Assembly (NCBI GenBank): GCA_000802045.1
Contig: JUEF01000082.1
Span: 1 to 61,943, forward strand
Length of the DNA stretch: 61,943 nt
Direction: 5' to 3'
From: Peptococcaceae bacterium BICA1-8
GTDB lineage: Bacteria > Bacillota > Peptococcia > Peptococcales > BICA1-8
Below, one piece after another: positions 52,566 to 61,911 of this stretch. Below the pieces are notes generated by a model, which was given only the letters and a program-made list of their open reading frames with translations, did not search any database and was not told where the DNA came from. The translations under genes and the position numbers were made by a program. The stretch's first letter is position 1, and every line of letters begins with the position of its first letter.

Positions 52566-55280
52566 TCATAGCATCAGATCAAGAAAGATGTCTACAATCT
52601 CAGGGTCAAATATTATGCCTGATTTATTTTTAATTTCCAGTAAGGCTTCTTTTTTATCCATGGGATTTTTTTTCAACTTGTTTGTCATTGCATCGTAAGT
52701 CTCCGCTACCCTAATAACTCTGGCTAGCTTAGGAATTTCTTCACCCTTCAGTCCTTTAGGATAACCAGATCCATCCCAATTTTCGTGATGATTAAGAACA
52801 CCTTCTGCCAAATCCAATGTATCATCAAATAAATTTAATATCCTGTATCCTATAATAGGATGCTGCTGCATTTCTATTTTCCCTTCCTCTGTCAGTGCTC
52901 CCTCTTTATTAAGAATATCTTCGTCTAATACAATCTTGCCTATATCATGAAGAAATCCAGCTTCCTTTAATTTCCTCACTTCTGTTTCCGGCATTTTCAT
53001 GGCCTTACCAATATCATGGCATATTCCACTGACAGTGATGGAGTGCCTTTTTTCTCTCAGGTTCTTGTTATGGAGCGTTTCAATAATTGTATTTATCATG
53101 TGTGAGCTAATGGTTTTTCGATTAAGCATCTTCTCTTTATACATCCCTGCTTCAGCGTTTTCCATCGTTCTCTCTATTTTTTGATTTGCCCTTGTCTTTG
53201 TATCATAGCCCAATGACATACTGCACTTAATTGCAACAATTTGTTCTTTAGAAAGTTCATTTTTTATCATGTCGATAATTTTTTCCGCTTCACTTGCTTC
53301 TGTATTAGGCAATAAGATGGCGAATTCATCTCCACCAACACGGGCAGCTATACCTTTTTCTCCACAAACCTTTTTCAATATTTCTGTCGATTTCTTTAAA
53401 AGCGCATCACCAGCAACGTGGCCAAATATATCGTTTGTCAGCTTTAGACCATTGATATCCCCAAAAATAATTGATATAGGCAGACTTTGTTTTGTATCTA
53501 ATCTTTTTAGTTCATCTTCAAAAAACATCCTATTGTATAGGTCAGTCAAAGAATCGTGATAACTTAAATAATTGATGTGTTCCTCATTTCTTTTGCGCTC
53601 AGTATTATCCATAAAGGTAACAACTGCACCAATAATCTCTCCATCTTTATACTGGGGATAGGAATAGTATTCAACATTAAAGCTTGTGCCGTCTGCCCGC
53701 CAAAAGACTTCATCATCTACATGGGTACCTTTTCCTACAATAAATGCTTGGTATATTTTACATTCATCTATTGGAATTGATGTGCCATCTTTGCAGCTAT
53801 GATGAATTTGCAAATGCATATTCTTGCCAATAAGCTCATCTTGATGCTTATATCCTAACATTTTTAAACAGCTGGCATTACAAAAAGTGCAGTTTGCATT
53901 TATATCTATTCCATATATTGCTTCAGCGGTGGAATCTAAAATGAGTTGTAGTTGGTCTTTATTTTCTTTCAATGCATTATTTGTTTCTTCTAGCTCTACC
54001 GTCCTTTCTTTCACTTTTGTCTCAAGATTATTTATAAGCATAACTATAGTGTCTGCCATTTTGTTAAATGATATTGATATCCTACCAATTTCATCATTTC
54101 TTATAATGGTTGCTCTATGAGATAAATCTCCTTGAGAAAACTTTTCCGTAGTATCTATTAAGTTGTCTATGGGCCTTAAAAACCTATTAGTGAGTTTCAA
54201 ATACATAACTATCGATAGTATAAGGGCTAAAATGGTAAGTAGTAATGTCAATTTCATATTATTTACAATATCTGATTTTAACAAGCTTTCAGGTACAGCT
54301 GTAATAACCAGCCAATCTAATCCTTCTTTATGATATTCTTTAAGATTTATATATAATCTATCATCTTCATTCTCAATCCCCAAACTGTTATCTTCTGTGC
54401 TATTATAGTTTTTATAGGCTTGAATTATCGCTTGATTATCTAATTCATCAATGTTCAACCTTTTTATGGTACCTTCTCCGAGCTTTTTGAAATTGGCCAG
54501 ACCAAGTGAGTTGGCAATTAATTCACCAGAATTTTTTTCTATTATTAATGCAACAGCATTTTTGCTTTTTACGATTTCTTTCAAATAGTTGTCTATTCTT
54601 GAAAGGGTAATATGGGACCCTAAAACACCTTGAAGCTCTCCACCCTTATTGTAAATAGGAATAGCCGCAGATACAGTGAGATCATCCATAACAAAATGTT
54701 TGTAAATTGGAGAAAATACCGGCTTCTGTGATTCTTTTGCCGCTTTGTACCAAGCTCTTGTCCTGGGATCAAACTTACCCGCTTCCACTACCAGCTCTCC
54801 CGCTGTCATATCATCAGTTACTGAATAGTACCAAGAATTGCCATCGGTATCTGCATTATTCCTCATGATCTCTATAATATTTTTATCATTTCTACGGGCA
54901 CCGTAATATTCCCCCGCCTCAGTGCCATAACTGAAGCTGTATACTGCCTCACCACTATGGGTTTTTAAAACTCCGACAAAAAACATTTCACGTTCAATTT
55001 CATTGTAAATATCTATGATTCCGTTTTCTATTAGTCCTTGATTCACTTCGTTTATATGCAGCGGGACATTTAAAAATCTATCAATCTGATTATATATTTC
55101 AATGTCCATGTTTTCCGCTATTTCTGTAATGACTTCATCAGCTGAAGACAGCCATTTTGAGAATACTATATAGCCAACTAAACCAACAGTAGCTAACATA
55201 AGTATTATGAATGAGATAATAATGATCATCCTGATTGAGATGTTATTTCTTTGTATCTTTATCTTTCTCATTGCTCTCAT
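52566..55280 (-). CDS. Membrane sensor: Cache-HAMP-PAS-GGDEF-HD-GYP protein
   Basis: 904-aa c-di-GMP signalling protein. Two membrane helices (residues ~18-40 and ~335-357) bracket an extracellular dCache domain (WYKAAKESQKPVFSPIY). Then HAMP (FLRPIDNLIDTTEKFSQGDL), coiled coil, PAS (LILDSTAEAIYGIDI), GGDEF with an intact RVGGDEFAILL (residues ~580-720), and HD-GYP (HDIGK.., HHENWDGSGYPKG). It may both make and degrade c-di-GMP, or use one domain as sensor. The start could be the ATG three codons later. No neighbours in operon. Confidence 0.93.
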   Translation of the reverse strand: MRAMRKIKIQRNNISIRMIIIISFIILMLATVGLVGYIVFSKWLSSADEVITEIAENMDIEIYNQIDRFLNVPLHINEVNQGLIENGIIDIYNEIEREMFFVGVLKTHSGEAVYSFSYGTEAGEYYGARRNDKNIIEIMRNNADTDGNSWYYSVTDDMTAGELVVEAGKFDPRTRAWYKAAKESQKPVFSPIYKHFVMDDLTVSAAIPIYNKGGELQGVLGSHITLSRIDNYLKEIVKSKNAVALIIEKNSGELIANSLGLANFKKLGEGTIKRLNIDELDNQAIIQAYKNYNSTEDNSLGIENEDDRLYINLKEYHKEGLDWLVITAVPESLLKSDIVNNMKLTLLLTILALILSIVMYLKLTNRFLRPIDNLIDTTEKFSQGDLSHRATIIRNDEIGRISISFNKMADTIVMLINNLETKVKERTVELEETNNALKENKDQLQLILDSTAEAIYGIDINANCTFCNASCLKMLGYKHQDELIGKNMHLQIHHSCKDGTSIPIDECKIYQAFIVGKGTHVDDEVFWRADGTSFNVEYYSYPQYKDGEIIGAVVTFMDNTERKRNEEHINYLSYHDSLTDLYNRMFFEDELKRLDTKQSLPISIIFGDINGLKLTNDIFGHVAGDALLKKSTEILKKVCGEKGIAARVGGDEFAILLPNTEASEAEKIIDMIKNELSKEQIVAIKCSMSLGYDTKTRANQKIERTMENAEAGMYKEKMLNRKTISSHMINTIIETLHNKNLREKRHSITVSGICHDIGKAMKMPETEVRKLKEAGFLHDIGKIVLDEDILNKEGALTEEGKIEMQQHPIIGYRILNLFDDTLDLAEGVLNHHENWDGSGYPKGLKGEEIPKLARVIRVAETYDAMTNKLKKNPMDKKEALLEIKNKSGIIFDPEIVDIFLDLML

Positions 55281-55407
55281 CCTTTTAATTGGATTTTATT
55301 ATGTAAGAGAAATCATTCTTGTTATTATAAATATTTGCACCATTGTTTCTTTCTTATAATTTACTATATTTCGACATCAAGCACCATTTATATTTATTTA
55401 GAACGAT

Positions 55408-55445
55408 AAAAAAGCGGATATAAATGCATTAGCATTTATATCCGC
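55408..55445 (-). terminator. Terminator of the alpha/beta hydrolase gene
   Basis: Perfect 14-bp stem GCGGATATAAATGC / GCATTTATATCCGC followed by TTTTTT on the minus strand. Confidence 0.95.
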
Positions 55446-55469
55446 CCTGAAGGTGAATTATCCGAAAGG

Positions 55470-56396
55470 TCAACCTATGTACTTATTTATAAAAGAACAA
55501 ATTTCATCCATTGCTTGTGTAGCCTCTGGAAAAAGGGGAGCCATAGCAGGATAACAATGGAACATTCCCTCTCCAATCCTTAAGGTGACGTCAACACCTG
55601 CATCCTTCGCTTTTTCCGCAAACCGAACTGAATCATCGCAAAGAGTTTCATCTTCTCCGGCATAGATAAGCAAGGGTGGAAGTCCATGAAGATCTCCATA
55701 AAGAGGGGATATATACTCTAACCCAGGATCCTTATCTCCAGCATAATGCACTGCTAGAGCAGGCGCCATCCCCTCAGGGGATAGACATGTCTTAGCTTTA
55801 GTTCGATAAGATTCCCCTATACACTTAAAATCTGTCACAGGAGAGTAAGCCACTGCTGCAGCTGGAAGAGGAGTGCCTTGATCTCGAAGTGCAAGTAAAG
55901 TTGCTAAACATAAACCTCCGCCAGCGGAATCTCCCACAAATACTATACTTAAAGGGGCAATTCCCTGATCTAACAACCAGTTATATGCTTCCAAAGAGTC
56001 TTCTAGGGCTGCAGGATAAGGTTGTTCGGGTGCCAGACGATACTCAAAGAGCAGTGCACCTATTTCACTACCTTTTACAAACTTTGCCGCAATTGATTGA
56101 TGGGATTTACACGTCCCAGATACATATCCGCCACCATGAAAATAAAGAATTATTTTATCTTTTGTTGATTGAACCGGTAAAATCCACTCTGCACCGAGAC
56201 CATCTATATTTACAGGCGCTACTTTGATATCTTCTGGCAACCTGCCAAATTTTCCAGCCCCCTCTTCAACCTGTTGTCGGAAACTAAGAATAGATTCATA
56301 TTTAGTCCAATCGATGATTTCTTTTTTTAATTGGAAACGCAACAAATGGCGGTTTTGCAATAAAAATTTAATAAAGCGACCTCGCAAACTGGGCAT
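55470..56396 (-). CDS. Alpha/beta hydrolase (hormone-sensitive lipase-like esterase)
   Basis: 308 aa of the HSL/GDxG esterase group. Oxyanion motif HGGGYVSG, nucleophile Ser in VGDSAGGGL, the Asp in GEDETLCDD and His in GMFHCYPAM. Cytoplasmic carboxylesterase. It lies 39 nt after a TetR gene in the same direction; they are likely an operon with the hydrolase as target. Confidence 0.92.
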   Translation of the reverse strand: MPSLRGRFIKFLLQNRHLLRFQLKKEIIDWTKYESILSFRQQVEEGAGKFGRLPEDIKVAPVNIDGLGAEWILPVQSTKDKIILYFHGGGYVSGTCKSHQSIAAKFVKGSEIGALLFEYRLAPEQPYPAALEDSLEAYNWLLDQGIAPLSIVFVGDSAGGGLCLATLLALRDQGTPLPAAAVAYSPVTDFKCIGESYRTKAKTCLSPEGMAPALAVHYAGDKDPGLEYISPLYGDLHGLPPLLIYAGEDETLCDDSVRFAEKAKDAGVDVTLRIGEGMFHCYPAMAPLFPEATQAMDEICSFINKYIG

Positions 56397-56435
56397 ATTT
56401 ATCCCTCCTAAAGTTTATATGGTTTTCAATGTGTG

Positions 56436-57041
56436 TTATTCCTTAAAAAACATGCTAGTAAGTATATTCGAATCGGGGGCCTTAAATTTTTCTCCGTGGA
56501 CTGCCTTGTATATGGCCAAGCCATTAATTGATGTCCAGAACACCAAAGCAAGTTCTTTAGCATCATATTTCTTAATTGAACCATACTTTTGACCTTCAGT
56601 GATAATCCGGGCAATTACTTCATATGGAAATGTATTTTCTTTTTCTATTATCCCTTTAGCCTCATCAGGAATGGCTTCTGATGCAGTAGCCTGCGCGATA
56701 AGTAAATGATAGCGTGCAGCATTTTCGTCTTGTTCCAGAAGTTTAAGAAGTTCTTCAATCGCAAATTTAATCTTTTCCTTTGGTGATAGAGGTTGGCTTT
56801 CTAGCCAGCGGCACGCTTCATTAAGCCGAGCAAAGGCAATACCGATTAATTCAACGAATATTTCTTCCTTAGACCTGTAATAATGGTATATAAGCCCCTG
56901 GGAGATACCCGAAGCTGAAGATATATCGGTTATCTTGGTAGCCGACAGACCTTTTTTTGCATAGAGCATTAGTGCGTTTGATAATATCTGCTCTCTGCGT
57001 TCACCCTTAATCTTTTGGTTTAGATCTTTATTTCTCGCCAA
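56436..57041 (-). CDS. TetR-family transcriptional regulator
   Basis: 201 aa from TTG at 57041 (AAAGGAG 8 nt upstream); longer readings toward 57143 cross the ribosome site. N-terminal TetR HTH: RREQILSNALMLYAKKGLSATKITDISSASGISQGLIYHYYRSKEEIFVELI. Effector-binding C-terminus. Upstream gene of the esterase pair. A fragment of a second TetR gene with the same SQGLIYH motif is at 58261. Confidence 0.92.
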   Translation of the reverse strand: MARNKDLNQKIKGERREQILSNALMLYAKKGLSATKITDISSASGISQGLIYHYYRSKEEIFVELIGIAFARLNEACRWLESQPLSPKEKIKFAIEELLKLLEQDENAARYHLLIAQATASEAIPDEAKGIIEKENTFPYEVIARIITEGQKYGSIKKYDAKELALVFWTSINGLAIYKAVHGEKFKAPDSNILTSMFFKE

Positions 57042-57208
57042 AGTAGGCACTCCTTTATTGGTTGAAATTTCATTCAATAAAATTGTACCATAATATGTTA
57101 CTTTTGCAAACATATTCTTAACTTGAAAATCAATAGGACCCAAACCACTTCATGGAAAGACGAAAAAAGCCCGAACCAATGCAGTGACCAATGGTTTTTG
57201 TAATTATA

Positions 57209-57820
57209 TCATTTTATAAAATTTTCTTTGTAATCGTCACTAGCTAATTTAATGACATTAATAGCTTCATCTCGCCCATAAATTTCAATAATCTCACATT
57301 TATTACTTTTGCTTGTTGGAGATTTCTTATAAGTCAAAAAATAATGTTCAAGCCGCTCTAATATACGGCTAGGACATTGGCTTATGTCATCCCATTCACC
57401 ATAAAGTGCATCATCCTTTAAAACTGCTATTATCTTATCATCGGCTTCATTATTATCAAGTAATTTTATTCCGCCTATTGGTATTGCTTTTAAAAGAATA
57501 TTTCCATGGCGTACCAACTTTTCGGTTAAGACACATATATCCAAAGGGTCTTTATCACCAACAATATTATTTCTTCCAAACTTTGTTTCGCACAAATTGG
57601 CTACTCTATCACCACAATAAGTTTGAGGTAACATTCCATATAAAGTTGGGCATATATTAGAAAATAGTTGAGGTCTATCAATCTTTAGTATCCCCGTAGT
57701 TTTATCTAATTCATATTTTACTGTATCACTTGGAGTTACCTCTATAAAAGCATTAACAATATATGGTTGTTCTTCTCCTAAAGAAATACCGTGCCAAGGA
57801 TGTGAAACATATTTATTCAT
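57209..57820 (-). CDS. ppa: Inorganic pyrophosphatase (family I)
   Basis: 203 aa from the ATG at 57820 (GAGGGAGAG 7 nt before). Soluble Mg-dependent pyrophosphatase: metal-binding DKDPLD in IVGDKDPLDICVL, YELDKTTGILKIDR, CGDRVANL. Hydrolyses PPi to drive biosynthesis. Family I is unusual in Clostridia, many of which use family II or membrane pyrophosphatases. Alone between tetR and a decayed gene. Confidence 0.92.
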   Translation of the reverse strand: MNKYVSHPWHGISLGEEQPYIVNAFIEVTPSDTVKYELDKTTGILKIDRPQLFSNICPTLYGMLPQTYCGDRVANLCETKFGRNNIVGDKDPLDICVLTEKLVRHGNILLKAIPIGGIKLLDNNEADDKIIAVLKDDALYGEWDDISQCPSRILERLEHYFLTYKKSPTSKSNKCEIIEIYGRDEAINVIKLASDDYKENFIK

Positions 57821-57940
57821 TAATAAACTCTCCCTCTTTTTTACTTCAATTTTATTATTACTGTGCAATAAGGACAGTGCGGTCCTACCCAATTTTGGGT
57901 CGCTAATTGGGATGATTCTGTTATAAATTAGAGAATATTT

Positions 57941-58235
57941 TTACATCTCAAATTTACTTTCTTTAACAAATTTTTTAATAAATTCTGCTGTCTTTGGTGC
58001 CTTTATTTTTATATTGAAATTGTCTTTATCTAAATATAAAGAAATAACCTTTGAGGTATTTTGAATAAAACACAAACTTATCTCCATTAGTAAGTTCTAT
58101 AATAAATCTATATGGTACAGTACCTACCTCACCTTTAGTATTACTTTTTCTCATTTTACTTATTTCAGGTAAAATTGTTTTTTTATCTACTTCACTTACT
58201 GGTAAAACCCCAACGATATGGTTGTGTTGTGACAA
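57941..58235 (-). pseudogene. Frameshifted small gene
   Basis: The minus-strand frame beginning near 58235 reads VGVLPVSEVDKKTILPEI..VPYRFIIELTNGDKFVFY, then the sense continues in another frame (IQNTSKVISLYLDKDN, FNIKIKAPKTAEFIKKF, ESKFEM) to a stop at 57941. A single-base frameshift near 58070 explains it. No ATG or ribosome site upstream, so it may also be truncated. Family unknown. Confidence 0.65.
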
Positions 58236-58260
58236 TTAAGGCAGTGATAATATTACCCCA

Positions 58261-58299
58261 CTGTAATAAATGATATATAAGTCCCTGGGAAATGTCGAC
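58261..58299 (-). pseudogene. Fragment of a TetR gene
   Basis: Minus strand encodes VDISQGLIYHLLQ, nearly the HTH core of the TetR gene at 56436 (GISQGLIYHYY), and the DNA is alignable for ~40 bp. No more of the gene remains. Confidence 0.6.
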
Positions 58300-58324
58300 T
58301 AAACCAATAAAGGTGCTTGAAAAA

Positions 58325-58370
58325 ACTAAAAGGGAGCATAAATTTGCCAAAACGGCAATTTATGCTCCCT
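58325..58370 (-). terminator. mqo terminator overlapping its stop
   Basis: Long stem GGGAGCATAAATTGCC / GGCAAATTTATGCTCCC then TTTTAGTTTTTT; the left arm contains the mqo TAA stop. Confidence 0.92.
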
Positions 58371-59892
58371 TTAACGTAAGGATTTTGCTTTCCGTATTTG
58401 CTTGTTTTTTACCTACTAAGCCAAGGGTCTGCGCTGTTGAAGTATTTATCTCGTGCAGAAACTCTGGGTTTTCCATTAGTTTCACGCCATAAGAAGGAAT
58501 AATTTCTTTTATTTTCGCTTCCCACGCTTTTATATGTTGCGGGAAACATTTTGTTAATACTTCAAGCATTATGGAAACAACGGTAGAAGCACCCGGAGAA
58601 GCACCGAGCAATGCTGCTATCGAACCATCAGCGGCACTAACAACTTGCGTACCAAATTGAAGCATTCCTTTGCCGCCATCTGCAGTATCTTTGATAACTT
58701 GTACACGTTGGCCCGCTACTACTAAATCCCAATCCTCGCTTTTGGCGTTCGGGACAAAATCCCGTAAAGCTTCCATGCGCTGTTCTTTTGATAACATAAC
58801 TTCCTTGACCAGATATTTTGTCAATGAAGCGTTTTTTACGCCTGACGCCAACAAAGTAACGAGATTATCTGGTTTTACGGAAGTTAACAAATCAAACATT
58901 GAACCGAATTTTAAAAACTTTGGTGAGAAGCCGGCAAACGGTCCAAAGAACAATGATTCTTTATTATCGATAAATCTTGAGTCAAGATGCGGAACAGACA
59001 TTGGAGGAGCACCAACCGGAGCTTGTCCGTATACTTTTGCATAATGCTGCGCTACAATATCCGGTTTCTGACACACCATAAATATTCCACTTACTGGAAA
59101 TCCCCCAATACCTTTTCCTTCAGGAATACCGGATTTTTGCAGCAAATGCAGGCTTCCTCCCCCGCTGCCGATAAAGACGAATTTTGCAGTATGGCGTTCG
59201 ACGGTACCGCTATCGACATTCCGCACTTTCAATTCCCACAAGCCATCGCTAGTACGTTTTAGATCATCAACATTACGTTTGAATTTTATATCGACGTTTT
59301 TACTCTTTAAGTGAGCAAACAATATGCGCGTTAAAGCGCCAAAGTTGACATCAGTTCCAGATTCGATTCTTGTTGCAGCCATAGGTTTATTCAATGTCCG
59401 GTCTTTCATCATAAGCGGAATCCATTCCATCAGTTTTCCCGGATCATCGGAAAATTCCATCCCTTGAAACAGGGGATTATTAGACAGCACTTCAAAACGT
59501 TTTTTTAAAAAAGCTATATTTTTTTCCCCTTGTACCCAACTCATATGAGGTAATTGCACGATAAAGTCCTGCGGATTACTTATCAGATTGCTGTTTACAA
59601 GATAAGACCAAAACTGCTTGGAAACCTGATACTCTTCATTAACTTTTATAGCTTTGCGATTATCTATGGATCCGTCCGGTTGTTCGACGGTATAGTTAAG
59701 CTCACACAGTGACGCATGCCCCGTTCCCGCATTATTCCATTCGTTAGAACTTTCCTCTCCTGCGTTTGCGAGCCTCTCAAACACTGTAATTTCCCAGTCC
59801 GGTACTAATTCTTTCAGCAGTGTCCCCAGAGTCGCACTCATGATTCCGGCACCAATTAAGATAACGTCTGTTTTATTTTGTCTGTTTCTCAT
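58360..59892 (-). CDS. mqo: Malate:quinone oxidoreductase
   Basis: 510-aa FAD-dependent membrane-associated enzyme oxidising malate to oxaloacetate with quinone. FAD motif [55 protein letters not shown]-terminal [19 protein letters not shown]. Length is canonical. Base composition is richer in GC than neighbours. Mqo is typical of respiring bacteria and not expected with a purely fermentative clostridial gene set, so acquisition by transfer is plausible. Isolated, with its own terminator. Confidence 0.93.
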   Translation of the reverse strand: MRNRQNKTDVILIGAGIMSATLGTLLKELVPDWEITVFERLANAGEESSNEWNNAGTGHASLCELNYTVEQPDGSIDNRKAIKVNEEYQVSKQFWSYLVNSNLISNPQDFIVQLPHMSWVQGEKNIAFLKKRFEVLSNNPLFQGMEFSDDPGKLMEWIPLMMKDRTLNKPMAATRIESGTDVNFGALTRILFAHLKSKNVDIKFKRNVDDLKRTSDGLWELKVRNVDSGTVERHTAKFVFIGSGGGSLHLLQKSGIPEGKGIGGFPVSGIFMVCQKPDIVAQHYAKVYGQAPVGAPPMSVPHLDSRFIDNKESLFFGPFAGFSPKFLKFGSMFDLLTSVKPDNLVTLLASGVKNASLTKYLVKEVMLSKEQRMEALRDFVPNAKSEDWDLVVAGQRVQVIKDTADGGKGMLQFGTQVVSAADGSIAALLGASPGASTVVSIMLEVLTKCFPQHIKAWEAKIKEIIPSYGVKLMENPEFLHEINTSTAQTLGLVGKKQANTESKILTLKGA

Positions 59893-60098
59893 TTTTACCC
59901 TACTTACCCCCTAAAATTGTCAGCCTACATCTTTTCTATATCAATTATAACCTTCATATTAATGTATCATTATTTTTTTGAAAATTTAAATATTTTTGAT
60001 TACTATTACATGAAAGTAATAAGCTATACGCTATTTAAAACCTGGGTAAGAAATGAGAAGTCCTTCCTCAAGGCCCTGGGACACAACAAAAAATAAGA

Positions 60099-60126
60099 CC
60101 TTAACCCAGTCTTGCAAGGGTTAAGG
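60099..60126. terminator. Hairpin in the gap upstream of mqo
   Basis: CCTTAACCC-loop-GGGTTAAGG inverted repeat without T-tract. The 59893-60364 gap otherwise has no gene and ends in the first 138-bp direct repeat. Confidence 0.6.
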
Positions 60127-60187
60127 ACCTTTGCGTTACCAGTGAACCTCCACCCTTCCAGTTCCTTAGTTACGCTGTACTCCTTTA

Positions 60188-60325
60188 AAATTTTCTTAGT
60201 TTGCTAGCATATATCTCAAAAATTTGCGTCATTTGTGGTACGGTTCACCGTATCGCCTGTAACTGCGTTTTTACAAGTCAAAGTATCAGTCTGTCTGGGA
60301 CAAAGCACCTGTCCCCTTGTCCCTC
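60188..60325. repeat. 138-bp direct repeat, copy 1
   Basis: Identical to 61773-61910 at every base (offset 1585 bp). It contains two hairpin words, GTACGG-TTCA-CCGTAT and GGGACAAAG..CTTGTCCC, the latter like the REP-type palindromes of Clostridia associated with REP-transposases. No ORF in it. Confidence 0.97.
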
Positions 60326-60364
60326 ATAATGGTTTAGCTGTAAGCATTGTTACAAAAAATAAGG

Positions 60365-60892
60365 CTAACTATTATTGGACATTTCATTAGTAATGCTATC
60401 ATTCTTTTGGCGTCTTGAAGTAGGTTCGGGAAAGAGGCTTGAATCTCCTAATTTGGATACTGTTAGAGCAGCAAATAAACCATACCAGCTATGGTTAAAA
60501 AAAGCGGACAAATTTGTTTCGGCATCCAAAGGGAAAACCCCCTTAGTCTTACCAAGCCCTCTCCCGATAGTACCGTACATAATAACCCAAACAAAATGCC
60601 CCACTCCTAAACCTTTAATAGCAGCTTTATCAGTTCCAGTATATCGAAGCAAATATACTATAGGTATACCAAGTATTCCACCTAGGGAAAAATCTGCTAT
60701 TGCACCAACTAACTTCCCTACTGGTCTCTTTCTTTGTTTCTTTGACATAAAAAGTCCCCCAGCTATTTCTGGATATGTAGTTTCAGATTTATACAAAACA
60801 TACCTGTTAAAAATGTTGCCCGTTAGCTTAGCAGTATTACCAATCAGTCCTGCTACAAGTCCAAGAATAATTGGATCTTTTATCTTTTTCAA
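60365..60892 (-). CDS. Conserved membrane protein, function unknown
   Basis: 175 aa from TTG at 60892 (AAAGGGG 9 nt upstream). Three or four hydrophobic segments (IILGLVAGLIGNTAKLTG; ADFSLGGILGIPIVYLL; GLGVGHFVWVIMYGTIG; YGLFAALTVSKLGDSSLFP). A decayed inverted paralog at 61150 shares DKAxxKG and KLGDSSLFP motifs, which supports this strand over a plus-strand ORF of similar length. Family not recognised. Confidence 0.75.
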   Translation of the reverse strand: MKKIKDPIILGLVAGLIGNTAKLTGNIFNRYVLYKSETTYPEIAGGLFMSKKQRKRPVGKLVGAIADFSLGGILGIPIVYLLRYTGTDKAAIKGLGVGHFVWVIMYGTIGRGLGKTKGVFPLDAETNLSAFFNHSWYGLFAALTVSKLGDSSLFPEPTSRRQKNDSITNEMSNNS

Positions 60893-61149
60893 AATTTTGA
60901 GCCCCTTTCTGAAATTGACTTAATATCTTAGGTATAAGCAAACTGAATCTGCTAAACATCTTGCCAAACCCAGAATAGCCTTAACATAAATCTTATACAC
61001 TTTATTTACACATTCCTTATTTGGCATTCCGCTATATTAGTTTGTATCAGGTAGTAAATAACTATGATGTTTAATATTTTCCATCATCTTCTACAATAAA
61101 AAGCTGATGGGTTTTTAATATTAGACAGTTTTAATATATTGGGCTACTA

Positions 61150-61507
61150 AAGTAACTACCTGACCTAGAGAAAAAACTACAACTCCAGGAGGAAAAGTAA
61201 TCTCAGCAATTGTTAATTTTCCAATTCAGCCTTAGCTGCAACTACCATTACCTACACTCTTTCTCTTACTGGTAAAGACAAAGCTATAATGAAAGGTGCA
61301 GGGATTGGGTCTTTAATGTGGGTTGGTATTGCTGGATTGCTCTCAAATGTTTGGTTAAATATAAAAAGTAAAAAGCCAAGAACATCTCTAATCAGTTTAG
61401 CTAAACACCTTTTATTCGGTGCCATGTGTAGCTACATGATTACGAAGATTGGCGATAATAGCCTGTTCCCAGATGTGATATTAGTAAACAGGAAAAAATC
61501 CCTGTAA
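61150..61507 (+). pseudogene. Decayed inverted paralog of the membrane protein
   Basis: Plus-strand residues PGGKVISAIVNFP (one frame, to ~61232) then TYTLSLTGKDKAIMKGAGIG..MWVGIAGLL..ITKIGDNSLFPD (a second frame) align with PVGKLVGAIADFS, YTGTDKAAIKGLGVG and VSKLGDSSLFPE of the intact gene. Frameshift near 61230 and no N-terminus, so non-functional. 60893-61149 has no gene. Confidence 0.8.
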
Positions 61508-61772
61508 TTAACACAGGGAAAACTCAGTAAGTTTATTATTTTTTATAATAAAAACAGTCTGAAATCTGAGCTTGGTAAAGCTAATTACTAAAATTGAATC
61601 CAAACTAGCCATGTGTCACATTTTTTACAGTATGTGTAACATGAAGGCCCAGAAATAATATCCGAGCTTAGGTTTTTGCATGATACAGGGCCGAGTTTGC
61701 CTTTTCTATATTTCAACATAATTGTATTTTTACTAAAAAAACCACTACAAAAAGTACGTCCCCTCTGATCTC

Positions 61773-61910
61773 AAATTTTCTTAGTTTGCTAGCATATATC
61801 TCAAAAATTTGCGTCATTTGTGGTACGGTTCACCGTATCGCCTGTAACTGCGTTTTTACAAGTCAAAGTATCAGTCTGTCTGGGACAAAGCACCTGTCCC
61901 CTTGTCCCTC
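61773..61910. repeat. 138-bp direct repeat, copy 2
   Basis: Perfect copy of 60188-60325. It ends one base before the CRISPR-like repeat. 61508-61772 contains a small TCCCTG..CAGGGA hairpin after the pseudogene and otherwise no gene. Confidence 0.97.
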
Positions 61911-61911
61911 C

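Noticed and set aside
59878..60096. 72-aa plus-strand ORF
   Set aside because: Overlaps the mqo start, AT-rich intergenic translation, no ribosome site.
60375..60923. 182-aa plus-strand ORF antisense to the membrane protein
   Set aside because: Similar length, but the minus-strand product has membrane helices and a recognisable decayed paralog at 61150, and the plus product has none.
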